A stretch of 64,000 nucleotides of DNA, taken from the NCBI GenBank assembly GCA_945860375.1, contig CAMAQR010000019.1, positions 1 to 64,000 of the forward strand, given 5' to 3'. Below the pieces are notes generated by a model that worked only from the letters and a program-made list of their open reading frames with translations, made no database searches and was not told the origin of the DNA. This document shows, piece by piece, positions 15,334 through 24,906 of this stretch. The DNA is from Pseudorhodobacter antarcticus. Lineage in GTDB: Bacteria > Pseudomonadota > Alphaproteobacteria > Rhodobacterales > Rhodobacteraceae. The stretch's first letter is position 1. Each line of letters begins with the position of its first letter. Both the position numbers and the translations under genes were made by a program.

Positions 15334-16785
15334 GTTCTCACCAAGACCTTTGGTTCTACGCGCGCCTTGAAAGGCGTGGATTTCACCGTCATGCACGGTG
15401 AAGTTCACGCCCTTCTGGGGCGCAACGGGGCGGGCAAAAGCACGCTTGTCTCGACAATGAGCGGGCTGGTGGCCTCCGATACTGGCACCATTCGCATCGA
15501 CAACACCGAAGTTACGGCCAACGGCCAGCCCTATGCCGCCAAGATCCGCGATGACATCGCGCATGTGCAGCAGACACCACAACTGTTCAACATGCTGACG
15601 GTGGCCGAGAACCTGTTTCTGGAAAACCCTGCGGTTCAGAAGCGCTTTGGTATGGTCAGCCACAGGCTAATGATGTCCAAAGCGCGCGCGCTGTTGGAAA
15701 AGTGGAATATGGATATCCGCGCCGAGGCTTTGGCGGGGGAACTCAGCGCCGGAATTCGCCAGCTTTTGGAGATTATGAAGGCGCTAAGTCGTGGCGTTCC
15801 GGTGATCATCTTGGATGAACCCACTGCCGCGCTGTCGAATGCCGAAAAGAAGATGCTGTTTGAGCAGGTCAAGGCGCTGAAAGCCTTGGGGATCTCCTTC
15901 ATCTATATCTCGCACCACTTGGACGAGGTGTTTGAGGTTGCCGATACCGTCACCATCCTGCGCGATGGTCTGGTGGTGAAAGAGCGTGAACAGGTCAGCA
16001 ATCTGAATGTGGAATTGATTGCCGATCTGATGATGGGCGAGAAAACCGCGCGCTCTGTGCGCAGCGACCACACCCGCGCCGACGCGCCGGCGTTGCTGCA
16101 AGCCAAGGGCGTCGGAGTTTACCCGATGTCCGAACAGGGGGTTGATTTTCAGGTGCAGCCCGGTGAAATAGTCGCACTTGCTGGCCCGGTGGGCGGTGGA
16201 AAGGAGGCCTTGGCGATGATGCTGGCAGGCCAGCTTACGCCATATATCGGCAAAATTTCTGGCGCAAACGGCACCCTTCCGACCATCGGTCTTGTGCCAA
16301 CCGACCGCCATGCCAGCGGCTATGTCGGCATGTTGGGCGTGCGCGAAAACGTGGCGATTGGCGGGCTTGATCTGCTGTCAGGCAAGCTAGGCTTTATCGA
16401 CCGCAAGAAGGAGGCGTCCCATGTTGGCGGTCTTGCCCGGCAGACCAACGTTATCGCGTCGTCGTTGGAGCAGGCGGTTAGCCAACTGAGTGGCGGCAAT
16501 CAGCAAAAAGTCGTCTTCGCCCGCGCGCTTTGTCACAACCCGCAAGTGGTTGTTGCTCTTAGCCCGACGCGGGGCGTGGATGTCGGGGCAAAAGAACAAC
16601 TTTATGCCCTGCTGCGCGATCTGGCCAGTAAAGGGCTGGGCGTGGTTGTGGTGTCTGATGAAGAGGACGAAATCGCGCAACTGGCGAACCGTGTCGTGAT
16701 CGTATTTGAGGGCAAGATCGTTGCCGAATTGCGCGATGACTACACGATGAAAGACCTAATTCTACGCATGGAGGGCGTGATATGA
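15313..16785 (+). CDS. Sugar ABC transporter ATP-binding protein (two-domain, MglA/RbsA type), 5' end replaced by IS21
   Basis: A 490-residue fusion of two ABC domains. The first has Walker A GRNGAGKST, an unusual signature LSAGIRQ and Walker B VIILDEPTAAL. The second has a degenerate Walker A (GPVGGGKE), signature LSGGNQQK and PTRGVDVGAKEQ, as is normal for RbsA-type proteins. The only start is a GTG at 15313 inside the IS21 terminal repeat, with no ribosome site; the first eight codons are therefore IS-derived and the native N-terminus is lost. The core fold is intact, but expression is doubtful. The permease follows with a four-base overlap. The upstream binding-protein gene of a normal operon is missing. 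Confidence 0.8.
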   Translation: MANFCTAVLTKTFGSTRALKGVDFTVMHGEVHALLGRNGAGKSTLVSTMSGLVASDTGTIRIDNTEVTANGQPYAAKIRDDIAHVQQTPQLFNMLTVAENLFLENPAVQKRFGMVSHRLMMSKARALLEKWNMDIRAEALAGELSAGIRQLLEIMKALSRGVPVIILDEPTAALSNAEKKMLFEQVKALKALGISFIYISHHLDEVFEVADTVTILRDGLVVKEREQVSNLNVELIADLMMGEKTARSVRSDHTRADAPALLQAKGVGVYPMSEQGVDFQVQPGEIVALAGPVGGGKEALAMMLAGQLTPYIGKISGANGTLPTIGLVPTDRHASGYVGMLGVRENVAIGGLDLLSGKLGFIDRKKEASHVGGLARQTNVIASSLEQAVSQLSGGNQQKVVFARALCHNPQVVVALSPTRGVDVGAKEQLYALLRDLASKGLGVVVVSDEEDEIAQLANRVVIVFEGKIVAELRDDYTMKDLILRMEGVI

Positions 16786-17825
16786 GCAGTGCAAACCCAA
16801 TTGAGCGGGCCAAGGTGCATCGTTCAGGCCCGTCTCGGATGCAGACCTTTGGCAGCGCCTTTGTCAGTGGCGGCTATACGATGTATCCAGTGCTTTTGGC
16901 GCTGGTGATTGTCGGCGCGGTTGTAGCCCCGCGTTTTGCCACGGCTGTCAACCTAATCAACATTCTAGAACAAGTCAGCGTCTTGGGCTTGACCACCATT
17001 GGTCTCACCTTTGTGGTGTTAATCGGGCGGCTGGATTTGTCGCTGGAAGGCATCGTCGGCTTTGCGCCGATGTTCGCAGCAGTTTGCTTGGTGCCAGCGG
17101 CGGCGGGGGGCTTTGGCATTGAATTGCCATCCTGGATGGGGCTTTTGGTGGCCTTGGGCGTTGCGGGCTTGATCGGATTTTTCAACGGTTTCATGGTGGT
17201 ACGGGTTGGTCTGAACCCGTTCATCTCTACGCTTGGCCTGCTGGTTCTGCTGCGCGGCGGCGTGTTGATCGTTTCCAACGGTCGGTCGATCTACTCGCCC
17301 GGTCCGGCGCTGACCTATCTGGGTTCGGCCAAGCTGTTTGGGCTGCCGGTCTCGGTGCTGGTGTTCGGTCTGGTGGCGCTGATCGTCGGGCTTATCTTCA
17401 AATACCACCGCTATGGCCGCGCGCTTTATGCCATCGGCGGCAATGAAGACGCGGCGCGGGCGGCAGGTATCAGTGTGGATCGGGTGATCTGGTCAGCATT
17501 TATTTTTGCAGCTTTGCTTGCGGGACTGGCGGGGATCTTGATGACCGGGCGACTGGACTCGGCTGTGACCACCCAAGGCCAAGGCATCATCTTCTCGGCT
17601 TTCGCCGCAGCCGTGATCGGCGGCGTCAGCCTCGGTGGCGGGCGCGGCACGATGGTCGGTCTTGTCAGCGGCGTGCTGCTGATCGGTGTGATCAACAATC
17701 TTCTGACCCTCGCGCAGGTGCCTTCGTTCTACGTGCAAGCTTCGACAGGCGCTGTAATCATCGTCGCCGCAGTGCTGACGACGATTGCCAGCCGTCGTTC
17801 CAGCGGCGTGAAAACCCGAACCTAA
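16782..17825 (+). CDS. Sugar ABC transporter permease (RbsC family)
   Basis: A 347-residue inner-membrane permease with many hydrophobic segments. Family signatures include LTFVVLIGRLDLSLEGIVGF, GLIGFFNGFMVVRVGLNPFI, LYAIGGNEDAARAAGI and AAVIGGVSLGGGRGT. It overlaps the ATPase gene by four bases and would pair with it. The missing binding protein and the IS-damaged ATPase suggest a decaying transporter, unless a distant binding protein is used. Confidence 0.9.
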   Translation: MSSANPIERAKVHRSGPSRMQTFGSAFVSGGYTMYPVLLALVIVGAVVAPRFATAVNLINILEQVSVLGLTTIGLTFVVLIGRLDLSLEGIVGFAPMFAAVCLVPAAAGGFGIELPSWMGLLVALGVAGLIGFFNGFMVVRVGLNPFISTLGLLVLLRGGVLIVSNGRSIYSPGPALTYLGSAKLFGLPVSVLVFGLVALIVGLIFKYHRYGRALYAIGGNEDAARAAGISVDRVIWSAFIFAALLAGLAGILMTGRLDSAVTTQGQGIIFSAFAAAVIGGVSLGGGRGTMVGLVSGVLLIGVINNLLTLAQVPSFYVQASTGAVIIVAAVLTTIASRRSSGVKTRT

Positions 17826-17851
17826 ATAGGGGGACATTCTAAGACCCCAGT

Positions 17852-17898
17852 TTTGGCCGCCGATTTTGGCCGTCGTCATTGACTTGACAGCGGCCAAA
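17852..17898. promoter_or_regulatory. Inverted repeat TTTGGCCGC...GCGGCCAAA before the aldo/keto reductase
   Basis: A perfect nine-base inverted repeat with a 29-base spacer, plus an extra direct TTTTGGCC at 17864, lies 42 bases upstream of the reductase start. A TTGACA hexamer overlaps the right arm at 17884. It may be an operator; there is no T-run to suggest a terminator. Confidence 0.35.
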
Positions 17899-17939
17899 GT
17901 ATTTGAACTGTGGCAATAATTTATCAGCAAGAGCGCCCC

Positions 17940-18902
17940 ATGAAAAAGCATCCCGTCGGCAAGACAGGCCTTTCGATTACCGAGATCGGCTTTGGCACCG
18001 CCCCTTTGGGCGATATGCCCGATAGCTACGGCTATAGCGTCGATGATGCGACCGCGCGCGCCACGCTGAACGCCATTTTTGACGGCCCGGTGAACCTGAT
18101 GGACACCTCGCGCAACTATGGGTTGGGCCGCAGTGAACAGCGGATTGGCGACGCGATCCGGGCGCGGGGCGGCTTGCCAGCGGGGTTTGTGCTGTCGACC
18201 AAGCTGGACCGCGATATGAACACTGGGCGCTTTGACGGCGACCGCGCACGGCGATCGTTTGAGGAGAGTCTGGATGCTTTGGGCGTGGGTCACGTGCAGA
18301 TACTGCACCTGCATGACCCCGAACATGCGCTTGCCATGAGCGAGATCACCCGCAAGGGTGGGGCGCTGGATGTCTTGTTCCAGCTAAAGGATGAAGGTCT
18401 GGCAACCGCAGTGGGCCTTGCAATGGGGCGGCTGGATATCATGCTGCCACTGGCAAAGGACTGGCCATTTGATGTGGTGCTCAGCCACAACCGCTTTACC
18501 CTGCTAAATCGCTCGGCCAGTGAGCTGTTCGACTATGCGCAGACCCATGGTATGGCGGTGATCAACGCGGCCCCCTATGCGGGCGGGGTGCTGGCCAAGG
18601 GCAGCGCGCAGATGACGAAAATTACCTATCAGGACGTGGATGAAGCCAAACTGGCACCCGTGCGCGCGATTGAACAAATTTGCGCCGCGCACGGCATCTC
18701 GCCAGGGGCGGTTGCACTGCAGTTCTCGCTGCAAGACCCTCGGATCGCCTCCACTGTGGTTGGAGTGTCCAAAGCCGCGCGTGTTGCGCAAACGCTGGAT
18801 TGGGCCGCGCAACCGATCCCCGCTGCGGCTTGGGCCGAATTGCTGGCGTTGGCTTATCAGGCGAATGACCCTGAGGCCGAACGCGTCTATCGACCCGGTT
18901 GA
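17940..18902 (+). CDS. Aldo/keto reductase (D-threo-aldose 1-dehydrogenase-like)
   Basis: A 320-residue (beta/alpha)8 oxidoreductase with the early motif IGFGTAPLG, the catalytic Asp/Tyr segment MDTSRNYGLGRSEQRIG, the catalytic Lys in LSTKLDRD and His in LHLHDPE. The subgroup includes aldose 1-dehydrogenases and pyridoxal dehydrogenase. The ATG at 17940 is preferred; a GTG ten codons earlier is in frame. Between sugar transporters, oxidation of an imported aldose to its lactone is plausible. It is not tightly linked to other enzymes. Confidence 0.85.
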   Translation: MKKHPVGKTGLSITEIGFGTAPLGDMPDSYGYSVDDATARATLNAIFDGPVNLMDTSRNYGLGRSEQRIGDAIRARGGLPAGFVLSTKLDRDMNTGRFDGDRARRSFEESLDALGVGHVQILHLHDPEHALAMSEITRKGGALDVLFQLKDEGLATAVGLAMGRLDIMLPLAKDWPFDVVLSHNRFTLLNRSASELFDYAQTHGMAVINAAPYAGGVLAKGSAQMTKITYQDVDEAKLAPVRAIEQICAAHGISPGAVALQFSLQDPRIASTVVGVSKAARVAQTLDWAAQPIPAAAWAELLALAYQANDPEAERVYRPG

Positions 18903-18914
18903 GCTGTGAGAACT

Positions 18915-18945
18915 CCAAGGGGTCGGCGCAATGCCAACCCCTTGG
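18915..18945. terminator. Bidirectional terminator between convergent genes
   Basis: CCAAGGGGT and ACCCCTTGG form a perfect nine-base-pair stem with a 13-base loop between the convergent reductase and ABC-ATPase genes. It can serve both strands, although T-runs are weak. Confidence 0.6.
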
Positions 18946-18953
18946 TAAACCGA

Positions 18954-19715
18954 TCAAACCGCGCTGGCAGGTTTCTTGCCCATGATGATCATGCCCAGAA
19001 TGTCATCGTCAGTGACGTCTGCGATATTCACCGTGCCAACCCGGTGGCCGTTTTTCATCACCACGGCGCGGTCGCACAGTTTCATCACGTTGTGGATGTC
19101 ATGCTCGATCAGGAAAATCCCCAGACCCTGCGCTTTCAATTCCTGAATAAGTTCCGCCACCATTTGGGTTTCATGCGGGCCAAGGGCGGCGGTGGGTTCG
19201 TCCATGATCAGGATTTTGGCGTTGAAATATACCGCCCGCGCAATGGCAACCGATTGGCGTTGCCCCCCTGACAGAGCCGACACTGGCACGTTGAACTTGC
19301 GGAAGTTCGGGTTCAGGCGGGCCATGATGCGGCGGGTTTCAGACTCCATCTTGCTGTCATCGACAAATCCGAAAGGCGTCACCAACTCGCGGCCCAAAAA
19401 CAGGTTGGAGGCCGCATCAAGGTTATCTGCCAGCGCAAGCGTTTGGTAGATTGTCTCAATGTTCAGCGCGCGGGCGTCGCGGGTGTTGGTGATGCTCTCC
19501 CGTTCACCATTGATATAGATATCGCCATGATCGGCCTGATAGGCCCCGGACAAACATTTGATCAGGGTGGATTTTCCAGCGCCATTGTGCCCCAAAAGGC
19601 CCACAACTTCGCCCGGATGCAGGTCAATGGTCACATGATCGACGGCCTTGATGCCGCCGAACGAAATCGAGATGTCGCGCATCTCGCACAGCGGGGTTCG
19701 GTTGATTTGGTTCAT
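18954..19715 (-). CDS. Sugar ABC transporter ATP-binding protein (single domain, XylG/FrcA type)
   Basis: A 253-residue single ABC domain with Walker [10 protein letters not shown], signature LSGGQRQSV, Walker [12 protein letters not shown] and H-loop FLIEHDIH. Single-domain sugar ATPases of this kind act as homodimers with an XylH-like permease. Its start overlaps the permease stop by four bases. It is the last gene of a leftward binding protein-permease-ATPase operon. Confidence 0.92.
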   Translation of the reverse strand: MNQINRTPLCEMRDISISFGGIKAVDHVTIDLHPGEVVGLLGHNGAGKSTLIKCLSGAYQADHGDIYINGERESITNTRDARALNIETIYQTLALADNLDAASNLFLGRELVTPFGFVDDSKMESETRRIMARLNPNFRKFNVPVSALSGGQRQSVAIARAVYFNAKILIMDEPTAALGPHETQMVAELIQELKAQGLGIFLIEHDIHNVMKLCDRAVVMKNGHRVGTVNIADVTDDDILGMIIMGKKPASAV

Positions 19716-21007
19716 TTCAAAGCTCCGGTCCGCTTGCGGTAGATGATGTCAATCCAGACCGCGATGATCAGCACGCCGCCGACCACGATATTTTGAAACG
19801 GCGTATCCACCCCGATCATCGCCATACCCGACTGCAAGGATTGCATGATCAACGCGCCAAGGATCGCGCCGTAGATCGTGCCGATACCCCCCGCAAGTGC
19901 GGTGCCGCCGATGACAGTGGCCGCGATCACCTTCAACTCGTCCAACGTGCCGATGTCATTGCCGTGACTTTGCAGGCGGGCTTGCGCCACCAGTGCGGCC
20001 AGACCGCAAAGGAACCCCAGCAGAGCAAAGATCTTCACCGTCATCCAGCGCGTGTTGATGCCTGACAGTTCTGCTGCATCCGGGTTGCCGCCGATCGCGT
20101 AGATATAACGGCCAAAGCGGGTTTTGCGGCCGATTGTTGTCATGGCAACGACGACCAAAATCAGGATCAGCACCGAAATCGGCAGGCCGTGGTATTGCAC
20201 GAACCCTTCGGGAACGGTCAGACCTTTGGCTTCATAGATGCGTTTCAGCTTGGCTTCGGGGATGGGATACGAATTCAAGATCGCCACGAACCCTAAGATC
20301 ACACCAATGATCATGCCGATCAGGGTAACTTCCGCCCAAACCGGTTTAACGATAAAGCCGTGCCGCTGTTTGCTGCGGCGCGAGGCCAAGACACCGAAAA
20401 TCGCCAGAAGTGCGCCGATACCACCCAAAATCCAGCTGACGGCGGGGTAAAGCACGCCCTCGGTGCCGCCAAACATCAGGACATTCGGGTCAGTCAGCGC
20501 CACGGATTGACCGTTGGTGGTATACCACGCCAGATTGCGCCAGATCAGCAAACCGCCCAAGGTGACGATGAACGACGGGATATTTTGATAGCCGACAAGC
20601 CAGCCGGTGACAGCGCCAATCATAGCACCCACAGCCAAGCCAAACGCGATGGTGGCGAACAGGTTGAGCGGATTGCCCAGACCAAAGATTTGCGGCAGCC
20701 ATTCGATCTGGCTTTGCGCCATCAGCGCCGAGCAGATCGCCAGCAGCGACCCGACCGAAAGGTCAATGTGGCGCGCCACGATGACGAACACCATGCCGGT
20801 GGCCATGATGCCAACCGAAACCGTTTGCACCGAAATGTTGAAGATATTGCGCGGCGACAAGAACTTGCCGTCGGTCATAAATTGAAACACCACACAGAGC
20901 ACGGCAAAAGCTAAGATCATGCCGAACAGGCGTTTGTCGAGCTCAAGCGTATCGGCCAAGCCGCGCCGCGGCGGTGCAGTTTGGCTTGTAGGGCCTGCGT
21001 CACTCAT
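19712..21007 (-). CDS. Sugar ABC transporter permease (XylH type)
   Basis: A 431-residue permease, longer than RbsC because of an extra loop (residues roughly 190-250). Typical motifs are [50 protein letters not shown] and [17 protein letters not shown]. The start at 21007 is chosen because GGAGGACGAAAG stands directly before it. It lies between the binding-protein gene and the ATPase. Confidence 0.92.
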   Translation of the reverse strand: MSDAGPTSQTAPPRRGLADTLELDKRLFGMILAFAVLCVVFQFMTDGKFLSPRNIFNISVQTVSVGIMATGMVFVIVARHIDLSVGSLLAICSALMAQSQIEWLPQIFGLGNPLNLFATIAFGLAVGAMIGAVTGWLVGYQNIPSFIVTLGGLLIWRNLAWYTTNGQSVALTDPNVLMFGGTEGVLYPAVSWILGGIGALLAIFGVLASRRSKQRHGFIVKPVWAEVTLIGMIIGVILGFVAILNSYPIPEAKLKRIYEAKGLTVPEGFVQYHGLPISVLILILVVVAMTTIGRKTRFGRYIYAIGGNPDAAELSGINTRWMTVKIFALLGFLCGLAALVAQARLQSHGNDIGTLDELKVIAATVIGGTALAGGIGTIYGAILGALIMQSLQSGMAMIGVDTPFQNIVVGGVLIIAVWIDIIYRKRTGALK

Positions 21008-21080
21008 CTTTCGTCCTCCCATGGATATGCAGATGCCCCGGCGTTAAGCTCCGGGGCATCCGGTCACTGATCAGGTTGCG

Positions 21081-22103
21081 TTACTTGCAGACCTCAACAG
21101 CGGGGCCGCCCTGGCAGAGCAGGTCTTTGGTGATCCAGCCCGCATCGAGCACCAGATTGAGATTGTCTTTGGTGATCGGTTGCGGCTTGAGCAGGATCGA
21201 GGTTAGCTCTTTCCCACCCGGCGATTTGAACGTCGCTGCACCGGGTACGTCAGCCATTTTTGTGCCGCCAGCCAAGGCCACAGCGATTTCGCCCGCCGCC
21301 TTGCCAAGCGCGCGGCTGTCTTTCCATACCGAAACGGTCTGCGTACCCAAAGCCACGCGGTTGAGCGCGGCCATATCGCCGTCTTGACCCGAAACCGGAA
21401 TGCCAGACATGCCTTGCGCCGCAAGTGCCGCTACAACGCCGCCAGCCGTGCCGTCATTAGACGCCACAACCGCATCAACGCCGTTGTCGGCTTCGGTCAG
21501 GATTTGCTCCATGTTCTTCTGCGCATTGGCGGGCTGCCAGTCTTCCGTGTAGGCTTCGGCCACAATAGTGACATCGCCTGCATCAATCGCTGCCTGCAAT
21601 ACTTCTTGCTGGCCGCCACGCAGGAAATCTGCGTTCGGATCAACTGGCGAGCCTTTGATCATGACATAACGACCCTTGGGCATCGCTTCCAACACGGCGC
21701 GGGCCTGCATGCGACCCACTTCGACGTTGTCAAAGGTCAGGTAGAACGCACGTGGGTCGTCGATCATACGGTCGTAGCCAACCACCGGCACGCCAGCATC
21801 CGCAGCGGCGTCCAAAGCCGGGCCGATGGAGGCAGAGTCTTGCGCCAGAATGATCAGCGCGTTGCAACCTTGGGTGATCAGACCTTCAATGTCTGCAAGC
21901 TGTTTGGTGGCCGATGTCTGCGCATCCGCCGAAAGATAGGTGGCACCGGCTGCATCCAAAGCGCCCTTGATCGCGGCCTCATCGGTCTTCCAGCGTTCCT
22001 CACGGAAGTTCGACCAGCTGACGCAGACCTTCATTTCGGCGGCTTGCGCCATAGAGGTTGCGCAGGCCAGAATTGTGCTGGCCAGCAAAAGTGACTTGTT
22101 CAT
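21081..22103 (-). CDS. Sugar ABC transporter substrate-binding protein (XylF-like)
   Basis: A 340-residue periplasmic protein with a signal peptide (SLLLASTILACATSMAQA). Periplasmic-binding-protein-like features include GLITQGCNALIILAQDSASI, GVPVVGYDRMI, ASNDGTAGGVVAALAAQGM and PVSGQDGDMAALN. The start follows GGGAGGATAATGA. It is divergent from the RpiR regulator, and the region between them carries a motif also found before iolD/iolG. The ligand is therefore probably an inositol or related polyol rather than xylose. Confidence 0.88.
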   Translation of the reverse strand: MNKSLLLASTILACATSMAQAAEMKVCVSWSNFREERWKTDEAAIKGALDAAGATYLSADAQTSATKQLADIEGLITQGCNALIILAQDSASIGPALDAAADAGVPVVGYDRMIDDPRAFYLTFDNVEVGRMQARAVLEAMPKGRYVMIKGSPVDPNADFLRGGQQEVLQAAIDAGDVTIVAEAYTEDWQPANAQKNMEQILTEADNGVDAVVASNDGTAGGVVAALAAQGMSGIPVSGQDGDMAALNRVALGTQTVSVWKDSRALGKAAGEIAVALAGGTKMADVPGAATFKSPGGKELTSILLKPQPITKDNLNLVLDAGWITKDLLCQGGPAVEVCK

Positions 22104-22181
22104 TCATTATCCTCCCACGGATTATCCGGCCTTCTCGGACCGTCTGGCTGTTTGCCATTGCAATACATTCATTCTTGCAAC

Positions 22182-22193
22182 GCTTATTGTCAA
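22182..22193. promoter_or_regulatory. Candidate regulator site GCTTATTGTCAA, copy 1
   Basis: GCTTATTGWCAA occurs here between the divergent binding-protein and RpiR genes, and again at 26827-26838 between iolD and iolG. ATTGC/GCAAT elements surround both copies. A binding site for the RpiR regulator is inferred. Confidence 0.45.
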
Positions 22194-22314
22194 CGATTCA
22201 TTGCGGGAATATATCATCATTCCGTGCGATTTTTTTGTGACCGCAGCAATGATTGCGATTGCGGCTTAAGGGCGGTAGCATCTAGGTTTGCAAAACCACC
22301 ATACGGAACTGAAA

Positions 22315-23187
22315 ATGCCCGACGCCTTTCCTCCACAAACCTATGAAGATCTGATCCGGGTGATCCATGATCGCTATGATCAGATGAGTAAGACGTATCA
22401 AAGGATCGCAGTTTATCTGACGCAGAATCCGAATGATGTGGCGGTGATGTCGGTGAACGCGATTGGCGAGAAGACCGGGATTCATGCCTCTAGCTACGTA
22501 CGGTATGCGCAGTCCTTGGGCTTTCGTGGATTCAAGGAACTGCAGGCGGTGTTTCAGCGGCGGTTGACCACGGCGGCACCGGGGTTTGATGCGCGGATCA
22601 AGGCGCTGGAGGATGAACTGGGGGCCAAAGAGGATCGCAGCGATCTGGGGTTTCTGCGCAATCTGGTAGTCCGGGATCTCAGTTCGTTGCAGGACTTGCT
22701 GGCCAATATCTCTGCGGAGCAAATTTCTGCCGCGGCTGATGTGATGGAGGCGGCAGATACGATCTACCTGCTGGGCCAGTTGCGCTCGGCCCCCGTGGCG
22801 GAACTGTTGCGCTATATCTTGACGATGCTGGGCAAGCGGACGGTTTTACTGGATGCCAGTGGCGGCTTGGCGACCCATATGGCCAAAGTGATCCAGCCGC
22901 GCGACATGCTGTTGGCGATCTCGTTTCGCTTCTATGCGACTGAGGTAGTGAATATTGTCGAAGACGTGGCGGGACGTGGGGTTCCGGTGGTAGCGATTTC
23001 CGACAGCACGCTTTCGCCCTTGGCCAAGTCGGCCAAGGTTTTGTTTGCCATCCCCGAGCATGAATACACCTTCTCACGCAGTCTGGCCGCCCCGATGTGT
23101 CTGGCGCAGGCGCTGACCGTGGCCCTGGCCGCACGCCTGCAGAAGGACCGGGAAAGCCCGCGGATTCCGGTGGTGACCAGCCTTTAG
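22315..23187 (+). CDS. RpiR/MurR-family transcriptional regulator
   Basis: A 290-residue protein with an N-terminal RpiR helix-turn-helix (YQRIAVYLTQNPNDVAVMSV, then GEKTGIHASSYVRYAQSLGF). A SIS sugar-phosphate-binding domain follows (TIYLLGQLRSAPVAELLRYI, LLAISFRFYATEVVNIVEDV). The start at 22315 follows GGAACTG. Divergent from a sugar-binding-protein gene and next to iol genes, it is the likely local repressor of the inositol-type region. A ketoinositol or deoxy-acid phosphate is the expected class of effector. Confidence 0.88.
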   Translation: MPDAFPPQTYEDLIRVIHDRYDQMSKTYQRIAVYLTQNPNDVAVMSVNAIGEKTGIHASSYVRYAQSLGFRGFKELQAVFQRRLTTAAPGFDARIKALEDELGAKEDRSDLGFLRNLVVRDLSSLQDLLANISAEQISAAADVMEAADTIYLLGQLRSAPVAELLRYILTMLGKRTVLLDASGGLATHMAKVIQPRDMLLAISFRFYATEVVNIVEDVAGRGVPVVAISDSTLSPLAKSAKVLFAIPEHEYTFSRSLAAPMCLAQALTVALAARLQKDRESPRIPVVTSL

Positions 23188-23199
23188 GGCCAGCCGCAC

Positions 23200-24015
23200 T
23201 TATCCCAACTGCAGCGGGCCGTCCGGCACCGGCATGCCGCCCGCAACCGCGCCCCAGACCGACTGGTCAAAGTTCACGATGGCCCCGGTCATCAATCCCG
23301 CATCGTCAGACACCAGAAAGTTCACCGCCCGCGCCGCCTCATCTGGGTCAACCAGTCGGCCAAAGGGGAGGTTCGCGGTGGCCTTCGCCTCCCAATCTGC
23401 GCCGCCTTCCGCCTCTTGCAGCGCACGTTCATTGTCCGACGCCATCCAGCCTACGTTCAGCTGATTGACACGGATGCGGTTGGCCATCACCGAAAACGCG
23501 GTATTGGCGGTGAGGGTGGTGAGTGCCCCCTTGCTGGCGCAATAGGCGTTGATGAAAGGCTGCCCCGCCAGTGCGGAAATCGAGCCGATGTTGCAGATTG
23601 CGCCCTCAACTCCTTTTGCAATCATAGACTTGATCGCTGCCTGCATCAAGAAATACGGCCCGCGCACATTGGTCGCAAACAACGCGTCAAAGGTTTCCGG
23701 CGTGGTGTCGATGATGGTGCCGCGCGCGGTTGATGCCCCGGCATTGACCAGCACATCCACCCGCCCGAAAGCGCGGTCGGCTTCTGCGATCACCTTTTGG
23801 CAATCCTCCACCGATGCAAAATCGGCCTGCACGAACAGCGCGGGGCAAGGCAGGGCATCTGCCACCGCCTGCCCTTTGGCGGCATTGCGTCCGGTGATGA
23901 CAACCCCCGCCGCCCCTGCCGCCGCGAGCCTGCGGGCGATGGCCGCCCCCAGACCTTGGGTGGCCCCAGTGACGACGCAGACCTTGCCGTCCATACGGTT
24001 GCCCGCGAAGATCAT
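23200..24015 (-). CDS. Short-chain dehydrogenase/reductase
   Basis: A 271-residue SDR with the NAD(P)-binding motif TGATQGLG, and NAG and SISALAGQPFINAYCASKGA containing the Ser-Tyr-Lys catalytic triad. Its ATG overlaps the iolE-like TGA (ATGA), so it is the third gene of a leftward iolD-iolE-SDR operon. Oxidation or reduction of an inositol-derived intermediate is the natural inference; no specific substrate can be read off. Confidence 0.88.
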   Translation of the reverse strand: MIFAGNRMDGKVCVVTGATQGLGAAIARRLAAAGAAGVVITGRNAAKGQAVADALPCPALFVQADFASVEDCQKVIAEADRAFGRVDVLVNAGASTARGTIIDTTPETFDALFATNVRGPYFLMQAAIKSMIAKGVEGAICNIGSISALAGQPFINAYCASKGALTTLTANTAFSVMANRIRVNQLNVGWMASDNERALQEAEGGADWEAKATANLPFGRLVDPDEAARAVNFLVSDDAGLMTGAIVNFDQSVWGAVAGGMPVPDGPLQLG

Positions 24016-24905
24016 TGCACAACCTCGTATCCCGCTGCTGCCATGACGCGCAGCAGTTCTTTGTGGCCTTTCTGGGCCATTTCCAACGGAGGCGAGACTT
24101 TCGGGTCTTGCTCGGCCTCGACCACGAACCAGCCTTCATAGCCGTGGCGCGCGCAGGCTTTGACGATGGCTTCGAAATCGAGGCTGCCATCGCCGGGCAC
24201 AGTGAATGCACCCTTCACCACGGCATCAAGGAAGCTTTCGCGGGAGCGATCCAAAGCATCCACCACCGAACGCCGGATGTCTTTGGTGTGCACATGGCTG
24301 ATGCGTTTGTGGTGGTTGTCCAGCACCCGCAGCACATCGCCCCCCGCAAAGGCCATATGGCCCGCATCAAACAGCAAGGGCACGGTGGAGTGCTTCATAA
24401 ACAAATCAAGCTCGGCTTCGGTTTCCACCGCCGCCGCCATGTGGTGATGATAGGAAATCGGCATGCCGCCCGCCGCGCACCAGTCGGCGAAATCGCTGAC
24501 CTTGCGGCCATAGACGGCCATTTCCGCCTCGGTCAACTTCGGCTTTGTGGACAGCGGGGCCGATTTGACCCCCTGCACAGACCGCGCCGTTTCGCCGTAA
24601 ACGATGCAGGGCGCGCCTGCGGCCTTGAAGAAAGCATGCTGGGCGGCAACACGATCTTTTTCAACCTCAATATCCCCATCCAGCAGCAGGCCCGAGAACC
24701 AGCCGCCACAGACGGAAATGCCGTATTTCTTCAGGATCGGCCCCAGCTCGGCCATATCCATCGGAAAGCGCCGCCCGGTTTCCATGCCAGTAAAGCCCGC
24801 CACCGAGGCTTGGCGCAGACATTCCTCAAGGCTGACGTCATCGGACAGTTCCGCCAGATCGTCATTCCACCACGCAATCGGCGCGATACCCAGTTTGGCT
24901 CTCAT
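24012..24905 (-). CDS. iolE: Inosose dehydratase-like TIM-barrel protein
   Basis: A 298-residue sugar phosphate isomerase/epimerase-fold protein starting MRAKLGIAPIAWWNDDLAEL, the hallmark of IolE. Metal ligands are suggested by ETGRRFP, YHHHMAA, LFDAGHMAFAG and HTKDI. IolE dehydrates 2-keto-myo-inositol to the trihydroxycyclohexane-dione that IolD hydrolyses. The start at 24905 lies one base after the iolD stop; a longer in-frame start inside iolD lacks similarity. Confidence 0.88.
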   Translation of the reverse strand: MRAKLGIAPIAWWNDDLAELSDDVSLEECLRQASVAGFTGMETGRRFPMDMAELGPILKKYGISVCGGWFSGLLLDGDIEVEKDRVAAQHAFFKAAGAPCIVYGETARSVQGVKSAPLSTKPKLTEAEMAVYGRKVSDFADWCAAGGMPISYHHHMAAAVETEAELDLFMKHSTVPLLFDAGHMAFAGGDVLRVLDNHHKRISHVHTKDIRRSVVDALDRSRESFLDAVVKGAFTVPGDGSLDFEAIVKACARHGYEGWFVVEAEQDPKVSPPLEMAQKGHKELLRVMAAAGYEVVQ

Positions 24906-24906
24906 A

